A DNA stretch of 63,805 bases from Ectothiorhodospira marina (lineage in GTDB: Bacteria; Pseudomonadota; Gammaproteobacteria; Ectothiorhodospirales; Ectothiorhodospiraceae). This document shows, in pieces, positions 40,726-50,371 of the stretch; position 1 is the first letter of the stretch, and every line of letters begins with the position of its first letter. The stretch lies in assembly GCF_900109495.1 (NCBI RefSeq), contig NZ_FOAA01000020.1, forward strand, positions 1 through 63,805. Direction: 5' to 3'. Made by a program: the position numbers and the translations under genes. The notes under the pieces were generated by a model. It saw nothing but the letters and a program-made list of their open reading frames with translations, had not been told where the DNA came from and did no database searches.

Positions 40726-42741
40726 ATGCGTATGACCCGAAATGAAGACGACGCATTGCCGGACATGGACTACCTGCGCGAACGGGTCCAACACCTGGAG
40801 CAAGCCAGCCAGTGGCATCACTACGCCATGGATGTGCTCACCTCCATGACCGCCATCTTCGGCGATCACAGTCAAAGTCGGGATATCTCGGCCATCCTGG
40901 AAAGCACCCATGAGTGCGTGGGGCGCATACTTCCCCTGGAAGACGCGGGTTACTACACCGTGGACGACGAGTCCAGCTTTCACCTGAGTTACCGCCAGGC
41001 GGGGTGCGAGGGCCCGGCCCTGGAGGCCGAGGTGGAACGACTCATCGAGGCAGGCATATTTTCATGGGCACTCAACCAGAACCACCCGGTTTGCCTGCCC
41101 TGCCCTGGCGGGGGCCAGGGCGAAGACGATACAGCCTGTGGCGACCACTGGGTGCTGCACGTCATTTCCTCCCGCACCCGCATTCGCGGCATGTTCGTGG
41201 GCCGCACCCGGGGGCAACCGCTGCATCCCCGCGATCCCGGCATGAAGGTGCTCTCCATCATCCTCTTCAACGCGGCCTATGCCCTGGAGAGCGCCGCCCT
41301 GTACACCCTGATGGAACACCAGCACCGCACACTGAAGAAGATCAGCGAGCGTCAATCCCTGGAACTGGCCCACCAGTACAGCCACGACGCCCTCACTGGC
41401 TTGCCCAACCGCATCCTCTTCAGCGACCGCCTGCATCAACTCATCCAGCAGGGCCACCCAAATGATGAGGATGACGGCAGCCACGTGGCCGTCATCCTCA
41501 TGGATCTGGATCACTTCAAGCGAGTGAATGACAGCCTGGGTCATGGTTGCGGCGACCGCCTCATCAAGACCCTGGCCGACAACCTGCGCGCCCTCCTGGC
41601 CGACGCCGATCTACTCAGCCATCATCACCTGGACGAGAGCAATGTCACCCTGTCACGCTTGGGTGGAGACGAATTCGGCATCATCCTCAATCGGGTGGAT
41701 TCCCTGGACCTGCTGGCCCGTTTCGCGCAACACCTGATCGATAACGTGAGTTGCGAGTACGTGGTCCACGGCCACCCGGTGTTTCTCACCTGCAGTGCCG
41801 GCATCAGCATCCACCCCTTCGACGGTCGGGACGTGGACACCCTCATCAAGAACGCCGATGCAGCCATGTACGAGGCAAAACAGCGTGGGCGGAACCACTA
41901 CCACTTCTACACCCAGGACATCAATGCCCAGACCTACCGGCATCTGATGCTGGAAAATGAACTCTCCAAAGCGCTGGAACGGGACGAATTCCAACTGCAC
42001 TATCAGCCGCAGATCTCACTGGCCACCGGCAAGGTGGAGGGCCTGGAGGCACTGGTACGCTGGGAACACCCGGAGAAGGGCTATCTCAGCCCTGGGCATT
42101 TCATCCCCGTGGCCGAGGATACCGGGCTGATCGAAAGACTGGGCCTGTGGGTGGTACGCCGGGCCTGCGAGGACATGAAGCGCCTAGAAGCCGCCGACCT
42201 GCCCGTGCCTCGCATGGCCATCAACCTCTCCCCACGCCAGTTTCGCCAGACGGATCTGGCCTGCCAGTACGCCGCCATCATCAAGGAAATCGGTATCCAG
42301 GCCTCACAGATCGAGCTGGAACTCACCGAGAGCACCATCATGCAGGACATCGACAAGGCCGTGGAGATCTTCGAGGCACTGCACCGCCTGGGGTTCCGTC
42401 TGGCAGTGGATGACTTCGGCACGGGCTATTCCTCCCTGAACCAGCTCAAGCACTTCCCCATCCACACCCTGAAGATCGATCGCTCGTTCGTGCGGGGCAT
42501 CCCCCAGGACCGTGACGACGCCGCCATCGTCACGGCCATCGTGGCCATGGCCAAGGGGCTGGGGCTGGAGGTGGTGGCCGAGGGGGTGGAAGCACGGCAT
42601 CAGCTGGAATTTCTCAAGGCCCTGGAGTGCGAATCGGTGCAAGGCTATTACTTCAGCCGACCGCTGCCGTATGACGAGTTATGTGAGTATCTTCAGGATT
42701 CGTGTTCGACGAACCAACAAAAACAGTCCGCCTCATCCTGA
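40726..42741 (+). CDS. GGDEF-EAL protein (diguanylate cyclase/phosphodiesterase)
   Basis: 671 residues. About 1-210 form a GAF-like sensor region I cannot assign firmly. A GGDEF domain follows (DALTGLPNRILFSDRL; RLGGDEFGIIL near residue 313). Then comes an EAL domain (EGLEALVRWEHPEKG near 439, INLSPRQF, ELTEST, DDFGTGYSSLNQL, LKIDRSFVRGI, AEGVE, VQGYYFSRPL). Both active-site signatures are intact and no RxxD inhibitory site precedes GGDEF. EAL metal ligands are complete, so c-di-GMP hydrolysis is likely. It is 14 bp after the HDOD gene. Confidence 0.93.
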   Translation: MRMTRNEDDALPDMDYLRERVQHLEQASQWHHYAMDVLTSMTAIFGDHSQSRDISAILESTHECVGRILPLEDAGYYTVDDESSFHLSYRQAGCEGPALEAEVERLIEAGIFSWALNQNHPVCLPCPGGGQGEDDTACGDHWVLHVISSRTRIRGMFVGRTRGQPLHPRDPGMKVLSIILFNAAYALESAALYTLMEHQHRTLKKISERQSLELAHQYSHDALTGLPNRILFSDRLHQLIQQGHPNDEDDGSHVAVILMDLDHFKRVNDSLGHGCGDRLIKTLADNLRALLADADLLSHHHLDESNVTLSRLGGDEFGIILNRVDSLDLLARFAQHLIDNVSCEYVVHGHPVFLTCSAGISIHPFDGRDVDTLIKNADAAMYEAKQRGRNHYHFYTQDINAQTYRHLMLENELSKALERDEFQLHYQPQISLATGKVEGLEALVRWEHPEKGYLSPGHFIPVAEDTGLIERLGLWVVRRACEDMKRLEAADLPVPRMAINLSPRQFRQTDLACQYAAIIKEIGIQASQIELELTESTIMQDIDKAVEIFEALHRLGFRLAVDDFGTGYSSLNQLKHFPIHTLKIDRSFVRGIPQDRDDAAIVTAIVAMAKGLGLEVVAEGVEARHQLEFLKALECESVQGYYFSRPLPYDELCEYLQDSCSTNQQKQSASS

Positions 42742-42756
42742 CCCCCCCCAACACCC

Positions 42757-42997
42757 GTACGGGTCGTTCGCGAACGACCCCTACACAGCACCCAGCCAAC
42801 ATCACACCCCCTACTCCCCCAGAATCCCGTACGGGTCGTTCGCGAACGACCCCTACACAAGCACCCCGCCAACATCACACCCCCTACCCCCTCAGAATCC
42901 CGTACGGGTCGTTCGCGAACGACCCCCACACAGCACCCCGCCAACATCACACCCCCTACTCCCCCAGAATCCCGTACGGGTCGTTCGCGAACGACCC
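42757..42997. repeat. Four-unit tandem array of GTCG-stem palindromes (family B variant)
   Basis: The palindrome GGGTCGTTCGCGAACGACCC occurs four times (starting at 42761, 42833, 42906, 42978) with a period of 72-73 bp. The AT-poor spacer (CCGCCAACATCACACCCC and CAGAATCC) is also conserved. It fills the convergent gap between the GGDEF-EAL gene and fumC. It is not CRISPR: the spacers are alike and the conserved part is palindromic. Confidence 0.9.
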
Positions 42998-43028
42998 CAG
43001 CAACCCACCCATCACAAACTTGACCCTC

Positions 43029-44399
43029 CTATTGCCCTGTCATTCCAATAGGATCCAGCCACTTCCTCAACTCCGCCTCATCCAGATCCGTCATCTCCAG
43101 CGCCACCTCCAGCACCGGACGACCCTCCGCATAGGCCTTCTTGGCAATCGCCGCCCCCTTCTCATATCCAATCAACGGATTCAGCGCCGTCACCAGCACC
43201 GGATTGCGCGACAGGGCCTGCGCCAGATGCCCCTCATTCACCACAAAGCCCTCCACCACCCGCTTCAGCAGCAAATGCGCGCCGCCACCCAGCAACTGCA
43301 TACTCTCAAGCAACGCATCAGCAATCACCGGTAACATCACGTTCAGCTGAAAGTTTCCGGACTGCCCAGCCACGGTGATGGTGACATCATTCCCCATGAC
43401 CCGCGCACACCCCATGGCCACCGCCTCCGGCGCCACCGGGTTCACCTTCCCCGGCATGATGCTGCTCCCCGGCTGCAGCGCCGGCAGGGCGATCTCCCCC
43501 AGGCCGGACAAGGGCCCGGAGTTCATCCAGCGCAGGTCATTGCAGATCTTCATCAGGCTCACGGCCACCGTCTTGAGCTGGCCGCTCATCTCCACGGCGG
43601 CATCCTGCGCCCCCAGGGCTTCGAACCGATCCGGCTTGGGCACGAAGGCCACGCCAGTGCGGCGCGACAGGGCCGTCGCCACCCGCTCGCCGAATTCCGG
43701 ATGGGCATTCACCCCCGTGCCCACCGCCGTGCCACCGATGGCCAGCTCCTCCAGGCGCTCGGCGGCGTCCTCCAGGCGCTCCACCCCATAGCGCAACTGC
43801 TGCACCCAGCCGCCGATCTCCTGATCCAGGCGCACCGGCATGGCATCCATCAGGTGCGTACGGCCAGTCTTGACCACATCCTTGTACTCGGCCGCCCGCC
43901 GGTCCAGCCCATCGGCCAGATCGATCAGGGCCGGGATCAGATCCCGCTCCAGGGCCACCCGGGCGGCCACATGCAGCGTGGTGGGGATCACATCATTGGA
44001 ACTCTGCCCCAGGTTTACATGATCATTGGGATGCACCGCTTCACCCAGTTGCCGCGTGGCCAGGTGGGCGATCACCTCGTTGATATTCATATTGGTACTG
44101 GTGCCACTGCCGGTCTGGAAGACATCCACAGGAAACTGGTCCCCGTGCAGGCCCTCCGCCACCTCTTCGGCCGCCTGGATGATGGCCTGGGCCATACCGG
44201 GTTGAAGCAGTCCCAGTTCGGCATTCACCTGGGCGCAGGCGGCCTTGACCTGCCCCAGGGCCTGGATAAAGGCGGGGGGCATGGGCCGCCCGCTCATGTG
44301 AAAGTTGTCCACGGCCCGTTGGGTCTGTGCCCCATAGAGGGCATCCATAGGCACGTTCACCTTACCCATGCTGTCTTGCTCGATCCGGTCTTTCGACAT
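43029..44399 (-). CDS. fumC: Fumarate hydratase class II
   Basis: FumC hydrates fumarate to malate without an iron-sulfur cluster. The 456-residue protein has DALYGAQTQRAVDNF, QTGSGTSTNMNINEV, KTGRTHLMDAMPV and the superfamily signature GSSIMPGKVNPVAPE. The ATG at 44397-44399 has AGGAG 7 bp upstream. It is divergent from purB, a member of the same superfamily. Confidence 0.96.
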   Translation of the reverse strand: MSKDRIEQDSMGKVNVPMDALYGAQTQRAVDNFHMSGRPMPPAFIQALGQVKAACAQVNAELGLLQPGMAQAIIQAAEEVAEGLHGDQFPVDVFQTGSGTSTNMNINEVIAHLATRQLGEAVHPNDHVNLGQSSNDVIPTTLHVAARVALERDLIPALIDLADGLDRRAAEYKDVVKTGRTHLMDAMPVRLDQEIGGWVQQLRYGVERLEDAAERLEELAIGGTAVGTGVNAHPEFGERVATALSRRTGVAFVPKPDRFEALGAQDAAVEMSGQLKTVAVSLMKICNDLRWMNSGPLSGLGEIALPALQPGSSIMPGKVNPVAPEAVAMGCARVMGNDVTITVAGQSGNFQLNVMLPVIADALLESMQLLGGGAHLLLKRVVEGFVVNEGHLAQALSRNPVLVTALNPLIGYEKGAAIAKKAYAEGRPVLEVALEMTDLDEAELRKWLDPIGMTGQ

Positions 44400-44442
44400 G
44401 ATCACGCTCCTGCCACCTGCATTGAACTGACCTGTAGTATAA

Positions 44443-45849
<1,407 letters not shown>

Positions 45850-45904
45850 CGGCCAACCACACACCCCCGAGGCTCGTCGGGACGCTTCGAGAAGCCCCCA
45901 TCCC

Positions 45905-46480
45905 CAGAAACACCGAGGGCTCTGTAGGGGCGCTTCGAGAAGCGCCCATCCCCAGAAACACCGAGGGCTCTGTAGGGGCGCTTCGAGAAGCGCCCATTCC
46001 CAGAAACACCGAGGCTCTGTAGGGGCGCTTCGAGAAGCGCCCGGCCGGCGCATCAGATGCCACTCCACCCCCCGACAGGCCACGAAATTCGGATACACCC
46101 GCGCGGGCCGTTCGCGAACGGCCCCTACCCATGCTTCATGGCCTCAGGACGTCCTACCTCCCAGAAACACCGAGGCTCTGTAGGGGCGCTTCGAGAAGCG
46201 CCCGACCGGCGCATCAGATGCCACTCCACCCCCCGACAGGCCACGAAAGTCGGATACACCCGCGCGGGCCGTTCGCGAACGGCCCCTACCCACTCTTCAT
46301 GGCATCAGGACGTCCTACCTTCCCAGAAACACCGAGGCCCTGTAGGGGCGCTTCGAGAAGCGCCCGACCGGCGCATCAGATGCCACCCCCCCCCCGACAG
46401 GCCACGAAAGTCGGATACACCCGCACGGGCCGTTCGCGAACGGCCCCTACCCATGCTTCATGGCCTCAGGACGTCTGACC
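45905..46480. repeat. Family B REPIN array with embedded copies of the dusA 3' end
   Basis: Plus hairpins GTAGGGGCGCTTC.GAAGCGCCC start at 45924, 45972, 46019, 46180 and 46342. Inverted GGGCCGTTCGCGAACGGCCC-CTAC hairpins lie at 46105, 46266 and 46427. The first two steps have a 48 bp period; the next three units (46001, 46162, 46324) have a 161-162 bp period and each contains a REPIN. Each unit ends in CATGCTTCATGGC, a copy of the last codons of dusA. This 597 bp gap holds no gene. Confidence 0.9.
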
Positions 46481-47454
46481 TTCCCCACCGCCTCAAGAAT
46501 CACCTCCACACCCGCCCCTTCCCGGTGGGCATTCTCACTGATATGCCGCCGCCAGGCCCGCGCCCCCGGCATGCCCGGGAACAGCCCCAGGATATGCCGC
46601 GTCATGGCCTGCAGGGGCACACCCTCGGCCAGGCGCGCCTCCACATAAGGCACAAAGCGCTCCACCACCTCATGGGGCGTCGGCGCCGGCCCCTGCTCGC
46701 CATAAAGCAACCCATCCACACCCGCCAGGATGCCCGGATTGTAATAGGCCTCCCGCCCCAGCATCACCCCATCCACATGTTCCAGCTGTGCCTGACAGGC
46801 ATCCAGGGTGGTCAGCCCCCCATTGATGATGATGGAGAGATGGGAAAAATCCGCCTTCAACTGATGCACACGCTCGTAGCACAGGGGCGGGATCTCCCGG
46901 TTCTGCTTCGGGCTCAGCCCCTGCAGCCAGGCCTTGCGGGCATGCACGATGAACAGCTGACAACCCGCCGAGGCCACCTTGTCCACGAAGCCCGCCAGAA
47001 ACTCATAAGAATCCAGATCATCGATCCCGATGCGATGCTTCACCGTCACCGGGATATCCACCGCCTCGCTCATGGCCCGCACACAGTCCGCCACGCGCTC
47101 CGGCTCCCTCATCAAAGACGCCCCAAACCGCCCGGAACTCACCCGATCCGAAGGGCAGCCCACGTTCAGATTCACCTCATCATACCCAGCCTCCTGAGCC
47201 ATGACGGCACACCGGGCCAGGTCCTCCGGTTCGGAGCCGCCCAGTTGCAGCGCCACGGGATGCTCTGCCGGATCAAAGGCCAGGAAGCGATCCCGATCAC
47301 CATGAATCAGCGCGCCCGTGGTGACCATCTCGGTGTAGAGAAACGCCCGCTGACTAAGCAGGCGCAGAAAGTACCGGCAATGGCGGTCAGTCCATTCCAT
47401 CATCGGCGCCACGCAGAAGCGGTGCTGGGCAGTAAAGCTTGAAAAATCAGGCAT
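46447..47454 (-). CDS. dusA: tRNA-dihydrouridine synthase A
   Basis: DusA reduces uridines 20/20a in the tRNA D-loop using FMN. The 335-residue protein has FCVAPMMEWTDRHCRYFLR, VALQLGGSEPEDLA, EVNLNVGCPSDRVSSGRFGA (catalytic Cys), VTVKHRIGIDD and IIINGGLTT. Its stop codon (TAG, 46447-46449) is provided by the GTAG head of a family B hairpin. The first 18 codons are duplicated, non-functionally, at 48908-48963. Confidence 0.95.
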   Translation of the reverse strand: MPDFSSFTAQHRFCVAPMMEWTDRHCRYFLRLLSQRAFLYTEMVTTGALIHGDRDRFLAFDPAEHPVALQLGGSEPEDLARCAVMAQEAGYDEVNLNVGCPSDRVSSGRFGASLMREPERVADCVRAMSEAVDIPVTVKHRIGIDDLDSYEFLAGFVDKVASAGCQLFIVHARKAWLQGLSPKQNREIPPLCYERVHQLKADFSHLSIIINGGLTTLDACQAQLEHVDGVMLGREAYYNPGILAGVDGLLYGEQGPAPTPHEVVERFVPYVEARLAEGVPLQAMTRHILGLFPGMPGARAWRRHISENAHREGAGVEVILEAVGKVRRPEAMKHG

Positions 47455-47951
47455 TCACAGATCTCTTAAAGACAAACTCACATCATCCAAGGCCGGCAGA
47501 CGACCCAACTCACCAATACACACGTAGGGGCCGTTCGCGAACGGCCCGCGCGGTGTACCGGACTCAAGCGGCCCATCGGGTGGCTGCAAGGGTATCCCAT
47601 GCACCGGCCGGGCGCTTCCCGAAGCGCCCCTACGCAAGCTGCCTGCGAACGGCCCGCGCGGTGTACCGGACTCAAGCGGCCCATCGGGTGGCTGCAGGGG
47701 CATCCCATGCACCGGCCGGGCGCTTCCCGAAGCGCCCCTACGCAAACTGCCTGCGAACGGCCTGCGCGGTATCCAAGGCCGGCAGGCAACCCAGCTCACC
47801 AATACACACGTAGGGGCCGTTCGCGAACGGCCCGCGCGGTGTACAGGACTCAGGCGGCCCATCGGGTGGCTGCAAGGGTATCCCATGCACCGGCCGGGCG
47901 CTTCCCGAAGCGCCCCTACGCAAGCTGCCTGGAAAAGGGGACAATGAGGAA
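47399..47951. repeat. Direct repeat copy A: dusA 5' end, REPIN array, tauE-type leader
   Basis: Starts inside dusA, passes its start, then carries GTAGGGGCCGTTCGCGAACGGCCC hairpins (47524, 47810) and inverted GGGCGCTTCCCGAAGCGCCC-CTAC hairpins (47610, 47718, 47896). It ends with GGAAAAGGGGACAATGAGGA. Copy B (48908-49353) has the same order but one internal unit fewer. The stretch 47952-48054 beyond it is the leader of the nucleotidyltransferase gene. Confidence 0.88.
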
Positions 47952-48054
47952 CTGAGAAGCATTCTCTGGTAGGTCTTGACGAGAGGAGGACGCCAAGTTG
48001 CTTTCTCCTTGGCCCGAAGCGATGATAAAAACACATCCTGTTGTTTTTTCCCCG

Positions 48055-48393
48055 ATGAATCACATCGACCATCGCACCGAGGAAGCCGTCCGCCGCTTCC
48101 TCGCCTTGATCTCCAGTCGCTACGACGTAGCGCGAGCCATAGTCTATGGCAGCCGTGCTCGTGGCACACACCGCCCAGACAGTGACGCAGACGTGGCCGT
48201 GCTGTTACGCGGCGAGCATCAACGCTTTCTACCTACCAAGCTGGATATGGCTGATATCGCCTTCGATGTTCTGCTCGAAACCGGCATCCTCATCTCGCCA
48301 CTGCCGATCTGGCTCGACGAGTGGGAGCATCCAGAAAACTACTCGAACCCCATCTTGCTGCGCAACATCGATCGGGAGGGGGTTCGGCTATGA
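48055..48393 (+). CDS. MNT-type nucleotidyltransferase (antitoxin-like), pair 1
   Basis: A 112-residue minimal nucleotidyltransferase with YGSRARGTHRPDSDADVAVL, i.e. GS-x10-D-x-D as in MntA antitoxins that adenylylate their HEPN partner. The ATG at 48055 is chosen over an upstream ATG in the same frame. Its stop overlaps the next gene's start (ATGA at 48390-48393). The pair sits between two direct repeats, suggesting acquisition. Confidence 0.85.
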   Translation: MNHIDHRTEEAVRRFLALISSRYDVARAIVYGSRARGTHRPDSDADVAVLLRGEHQRFLPTKLDMADIAFDVLLETGILISPLPIWLDEWEHPENYSNPILLRNIDREGVRL

Positions 48394-48794
48394 ACAATCA
48401 GCAATTAACGCCCAAAGCGCTGATGGCTAAAGCTGACACTGCTTGCGCATCCGCCCGCGTCTTGCTTGAGCTAGGCGACGTCGATGGCTCCGCCAACCGG
48501 GCCTACTATGCCATGTTCGATGCAGCCCGTGCCGCCCTGCTGGCTTCGGATGCACTCGTAACACCGGATATTGGTCGCAGCCATAGTGGCCTGATCGGAG
48601 CCTTTGGTAACTTTCTGGTGAAGAATGGCCCGATATCAAGAGAGATAGGCCGCCAGCTGAACCGCGCACACGAAATCCGACTGGTGGCTGACTACAACGG
48701 GGACTCCATTGAGCCTGGCGAAGCGAAGGAGATGGTCGAGCAGGCTGAAACCTTCGTCGCCACCATGCGGTCCGTGTTCATGACTGAAGGGTAG
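48390..48794 (+). CDS. HEPN domain protein, pair 1
   Basis: A 134-residue HEPN protein of the PF05168-like type: SANRAYYAMFDAARAALLAS, RSHSGLIGAFGNFLVKNG and EIRLVADYNGDSIEPGEA. HEPN proteins paired with MNT enzymes are usually RNase toxins. Here a canonical R-x4-H is not obvious; RQLNRAH (R-x5-H) is the only candidate, so catalytic competence is uncertain. It overlaps the nucleotidyltransferase gene by 4 bp. Confidence 0.82.
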   Translation: MNNQQLTPKALMAKADTACASARVLLELGDVDGSANRAYYAMFDAARAALLASDALVTPDIGRSHSGLIGAFGNFLVKNGPISREIGRQLNRAHEIRLVADYNGDSIEPGEAKEMVEQAETFVATMRSVFMTEG

Positions 48795-48907
48795 CGACCC
48801 ACCGCCTACCGGATGGCCGATCGCTTCAATTTCAGTGCAATCGATGATCTCATCGGACTGGATTGGAGCCCTTGCATCTCAGAACGCCGCACCTTCCCCG
48901 CCGCTCG

Positions 48908-49353
48908 ATCATCGGCGCGGCGCAGAAGCGGTGCTGGGCAGTAAAGTTTGAAAAATCAGGCATTCACAGATCTCTTAAAGACAAACTCACATCATCCAAG
49001 GCCAGCAGACAACCCCAACTCACCAATACACACGTAGGGGCCGTTCGCGAACGGCCCGCGCGGTGTACCGGAATCAGGCGGCCCATCGGATGGCTGCAAG
49101 GGTATCCAATGCGCCAGCCGGGCGCTTCCCGAAGCGCCCCTACACAAACTGCCTGCGAACGGCCTGCGCGGTATCCAAGGCCGGCAGACAACCCAGCTCA
49201 CCAATACACACGTAGGGGCCGTTCGCGAACGGCCCGCGCGGTGTACAGGACTCAGGCGGCCCATCGGGTGGCTGCAAGGGTATCCCATGCACCGGCCGGG
49301 CGCTTCCCGAAGCGCCCCTACGCAAGCTGCCTGGAAAAGGGGACAATGAGGAA
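48908..49353. repeat. Direct repeat copy B: dusA 5' remnant, REPIN array, tauE leader
   Basis: Starts with 56 bp of the dusA 5' end (minus orientation, start codon at 48961-48963, no gene body). It continues with hairpins at 49034 (+), 49120 (-), 49212 (+) and 49298 (-), and ends in the GGGGACAATGAGGAA that serves as tauE leader and Shine-Dalgarno. Compared with copy A it is about 107 bp shorter. The 113 bp between the HEPN stop and this copy holds nothing recognisable. Confidence 0.88.
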
Positions 49354-50081
49354 TGGACTTCCCCCTCACCCTCACCCAATGGCTCCTGGCCACCCTCGTC
49401 CTCATCATCGGCGCCATCATACAAGGTGGCATCGGCTACGGCGTGGCGCTGCTGGGCGCGCCGCTACTCTACCTCATCCACCCCCAACTCATCCCCGCCC
49501 CCATGCTCATCGTCGGCATGGCCTTGCCGCTCCTGATCCTCCTGCGGGAATGGCGGGCCGTTCATCCACGGGACGTGGCCTGGGCCCTGCCCGGCAGCTT
49601 TGCCGGCACCGCCATGGCCGCCCTGGTGCTGGGCGTGGTGGCCGAACAGGTCTTGGGCATGCTGCTGGGCATCCTGGTGCTGCTCGGGGTAGGCCTGAGC
49701 CTCATCCGCCACATGCCCGACCCCCGCCCTCACCATCTACTGGGAGCCGCCGGACTATCCAGTTTCATGGCCACCATCACCTCCATCGGCGGCCCGCCCC
49801 TGGCACTGGCCTTCCAGAACGTGACCGGTCCCCGACTGCGAGGCACCCTGTCGGCCATCTTCGTGCCCGCGGGCATCGTCGCCCTCACCGCCCTGGCCTT
49901 CCTGGACCGATTCGGCACCACAGAACTGCTGCTGGGCCTGGCCCTGCTTCCGGGCATCGTGATGGGGTTCTGGATCTCCGGCTACCTGGTGGACTACCTG
50001 GACCGCTGCTGGCTCAGACCAGCGGTGCTGTGGCTCTCTGCGGTGGCGGGGGTGGCAGCCATTGTAAGTGCGCTGTATTGA
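49353..50081 (+). CDS. TauE/SafE (TSUP) family membrane protein
   Basis: A 242-residue integral membrane protein with about eight helices and the two-fold TSUP repeat. The half-signatures are IIGAIIQGGIGYGVALLGAPLL (read across) near the N-terminus and ITSIGGPPLALAFQN in the second half. TSUP proteins export sulfite, sulfoacetate or other organosulfur anions; the substrate is not deducible. Its GAGGA Shine-Dalgarno sequence belongs to the repeat copy B. Confidence 0.87.
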   Translation: MDFPLTLTQWLLATLVLIIGAIIQGGIGYGVALLGAPLLYLIHPQLIPAPMLIVGMALPLLILLREWRAVHPRDVAWALPGSFAGTAMAALVLGVVAEQVLGMLLGILVLLGVGLSLIRHMPDPRPHHLLGAAGLSSFMATITSIGGPPLALAFQNVTGPRLRGTLSAIFVPAGIVALTALAFLDRFGTTELLLGLALLPGIVMGFWISGYLVDYLDRCWLRPAVLWLSAVAGVAAIVSALY

Positions 50082-50094
50082 GCATCCAGTATGA

Positions 50095-50271
50095 TCAAGA
50101 CTCTGCTTCCCCATCATCTTCTGCCACTGGTTCAGTGGGTGCCCTGTACTCCACCACACTGCCTTTCAACTTCTCCAACGGTGATCGCTGATCCGATCGG
50201 TAGCGGCGCACCTCAACAGTAGGTTCCCCACGGTCCGTAATCACGCTTGAACCACCCGATGTTTCGACCTG
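50095..50271 (-). pseudogene. Phd/YefM-like antitoxin remnant
   Basis: The minus frame encodes SSVITDRGEPTVEVRRYRS, then LEKLKGSVVEYRAPTEPVAE, ending DDGEAES. This resembles the C-terminal half of Phd/YefM antitoxins (V-I-T-x-x-G-x-P-x-x-x-V and LRGSV...EPVAEDDWEA). The N-terminal DNA-binding half is missing and is replaced by a stretch similar to tauE. No partner toxin is adjacent in this orientation. I read it as decay of another toxin-antitoxin locus. Confidence 0.55.
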
Positions 50272-50273
50272 AC

Positions 50274-50313
50274 TCGGCGCCATCATACAGGGCGGCTGCT
50301 GCGTGGCGCTGCC
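50274..50313 (+). repeat. Small duplicated fragment of the tauE 5' region
   Basis: TCGGCGCCATCATACA followed by a GGYGGC and then GCGTGGCGCTG matches the tauE segment at 49408-49450 (21 of 23 in the first block, then a gap). It lies 190 bp after the tauE stop, at the broken edge of the antitoxin remnant. Confidence 0.55.
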
Positions 50314-50343
50314 GAGCCCGGATGGCCGAGGTGTGCCCCCGGC

Positions 50344-50361
50344 ATTAACGAATTTGTTAAT
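50344..50361. promoter_or_regulatory. Probable HigA operator
   Basis: A perfect inverted repeat ATTAAC-N6-GTTAAT ends 10 bp before the higB-like start codon. Its position and AT-rich symmetry fit autoregulation by the downstream HTH antitoxin. Binding is inferred. Confidence 0.5.
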
Positions 50362-50371
50362 ATTCTTACCC

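Noticed and set aside
42757-42997. Possible CRISPR array (four regular repeats)
   Set aside because: The spacers are nearly identical to each other, the period of 72 bp is made of a palindrome plus conserved spacer, and no cas gene is present.
47455-47955. Open frames in the repeat array upstream of dusA
   Set aside because: Repetitive, low-complexity translations of palindromic units; explained by the repeats.
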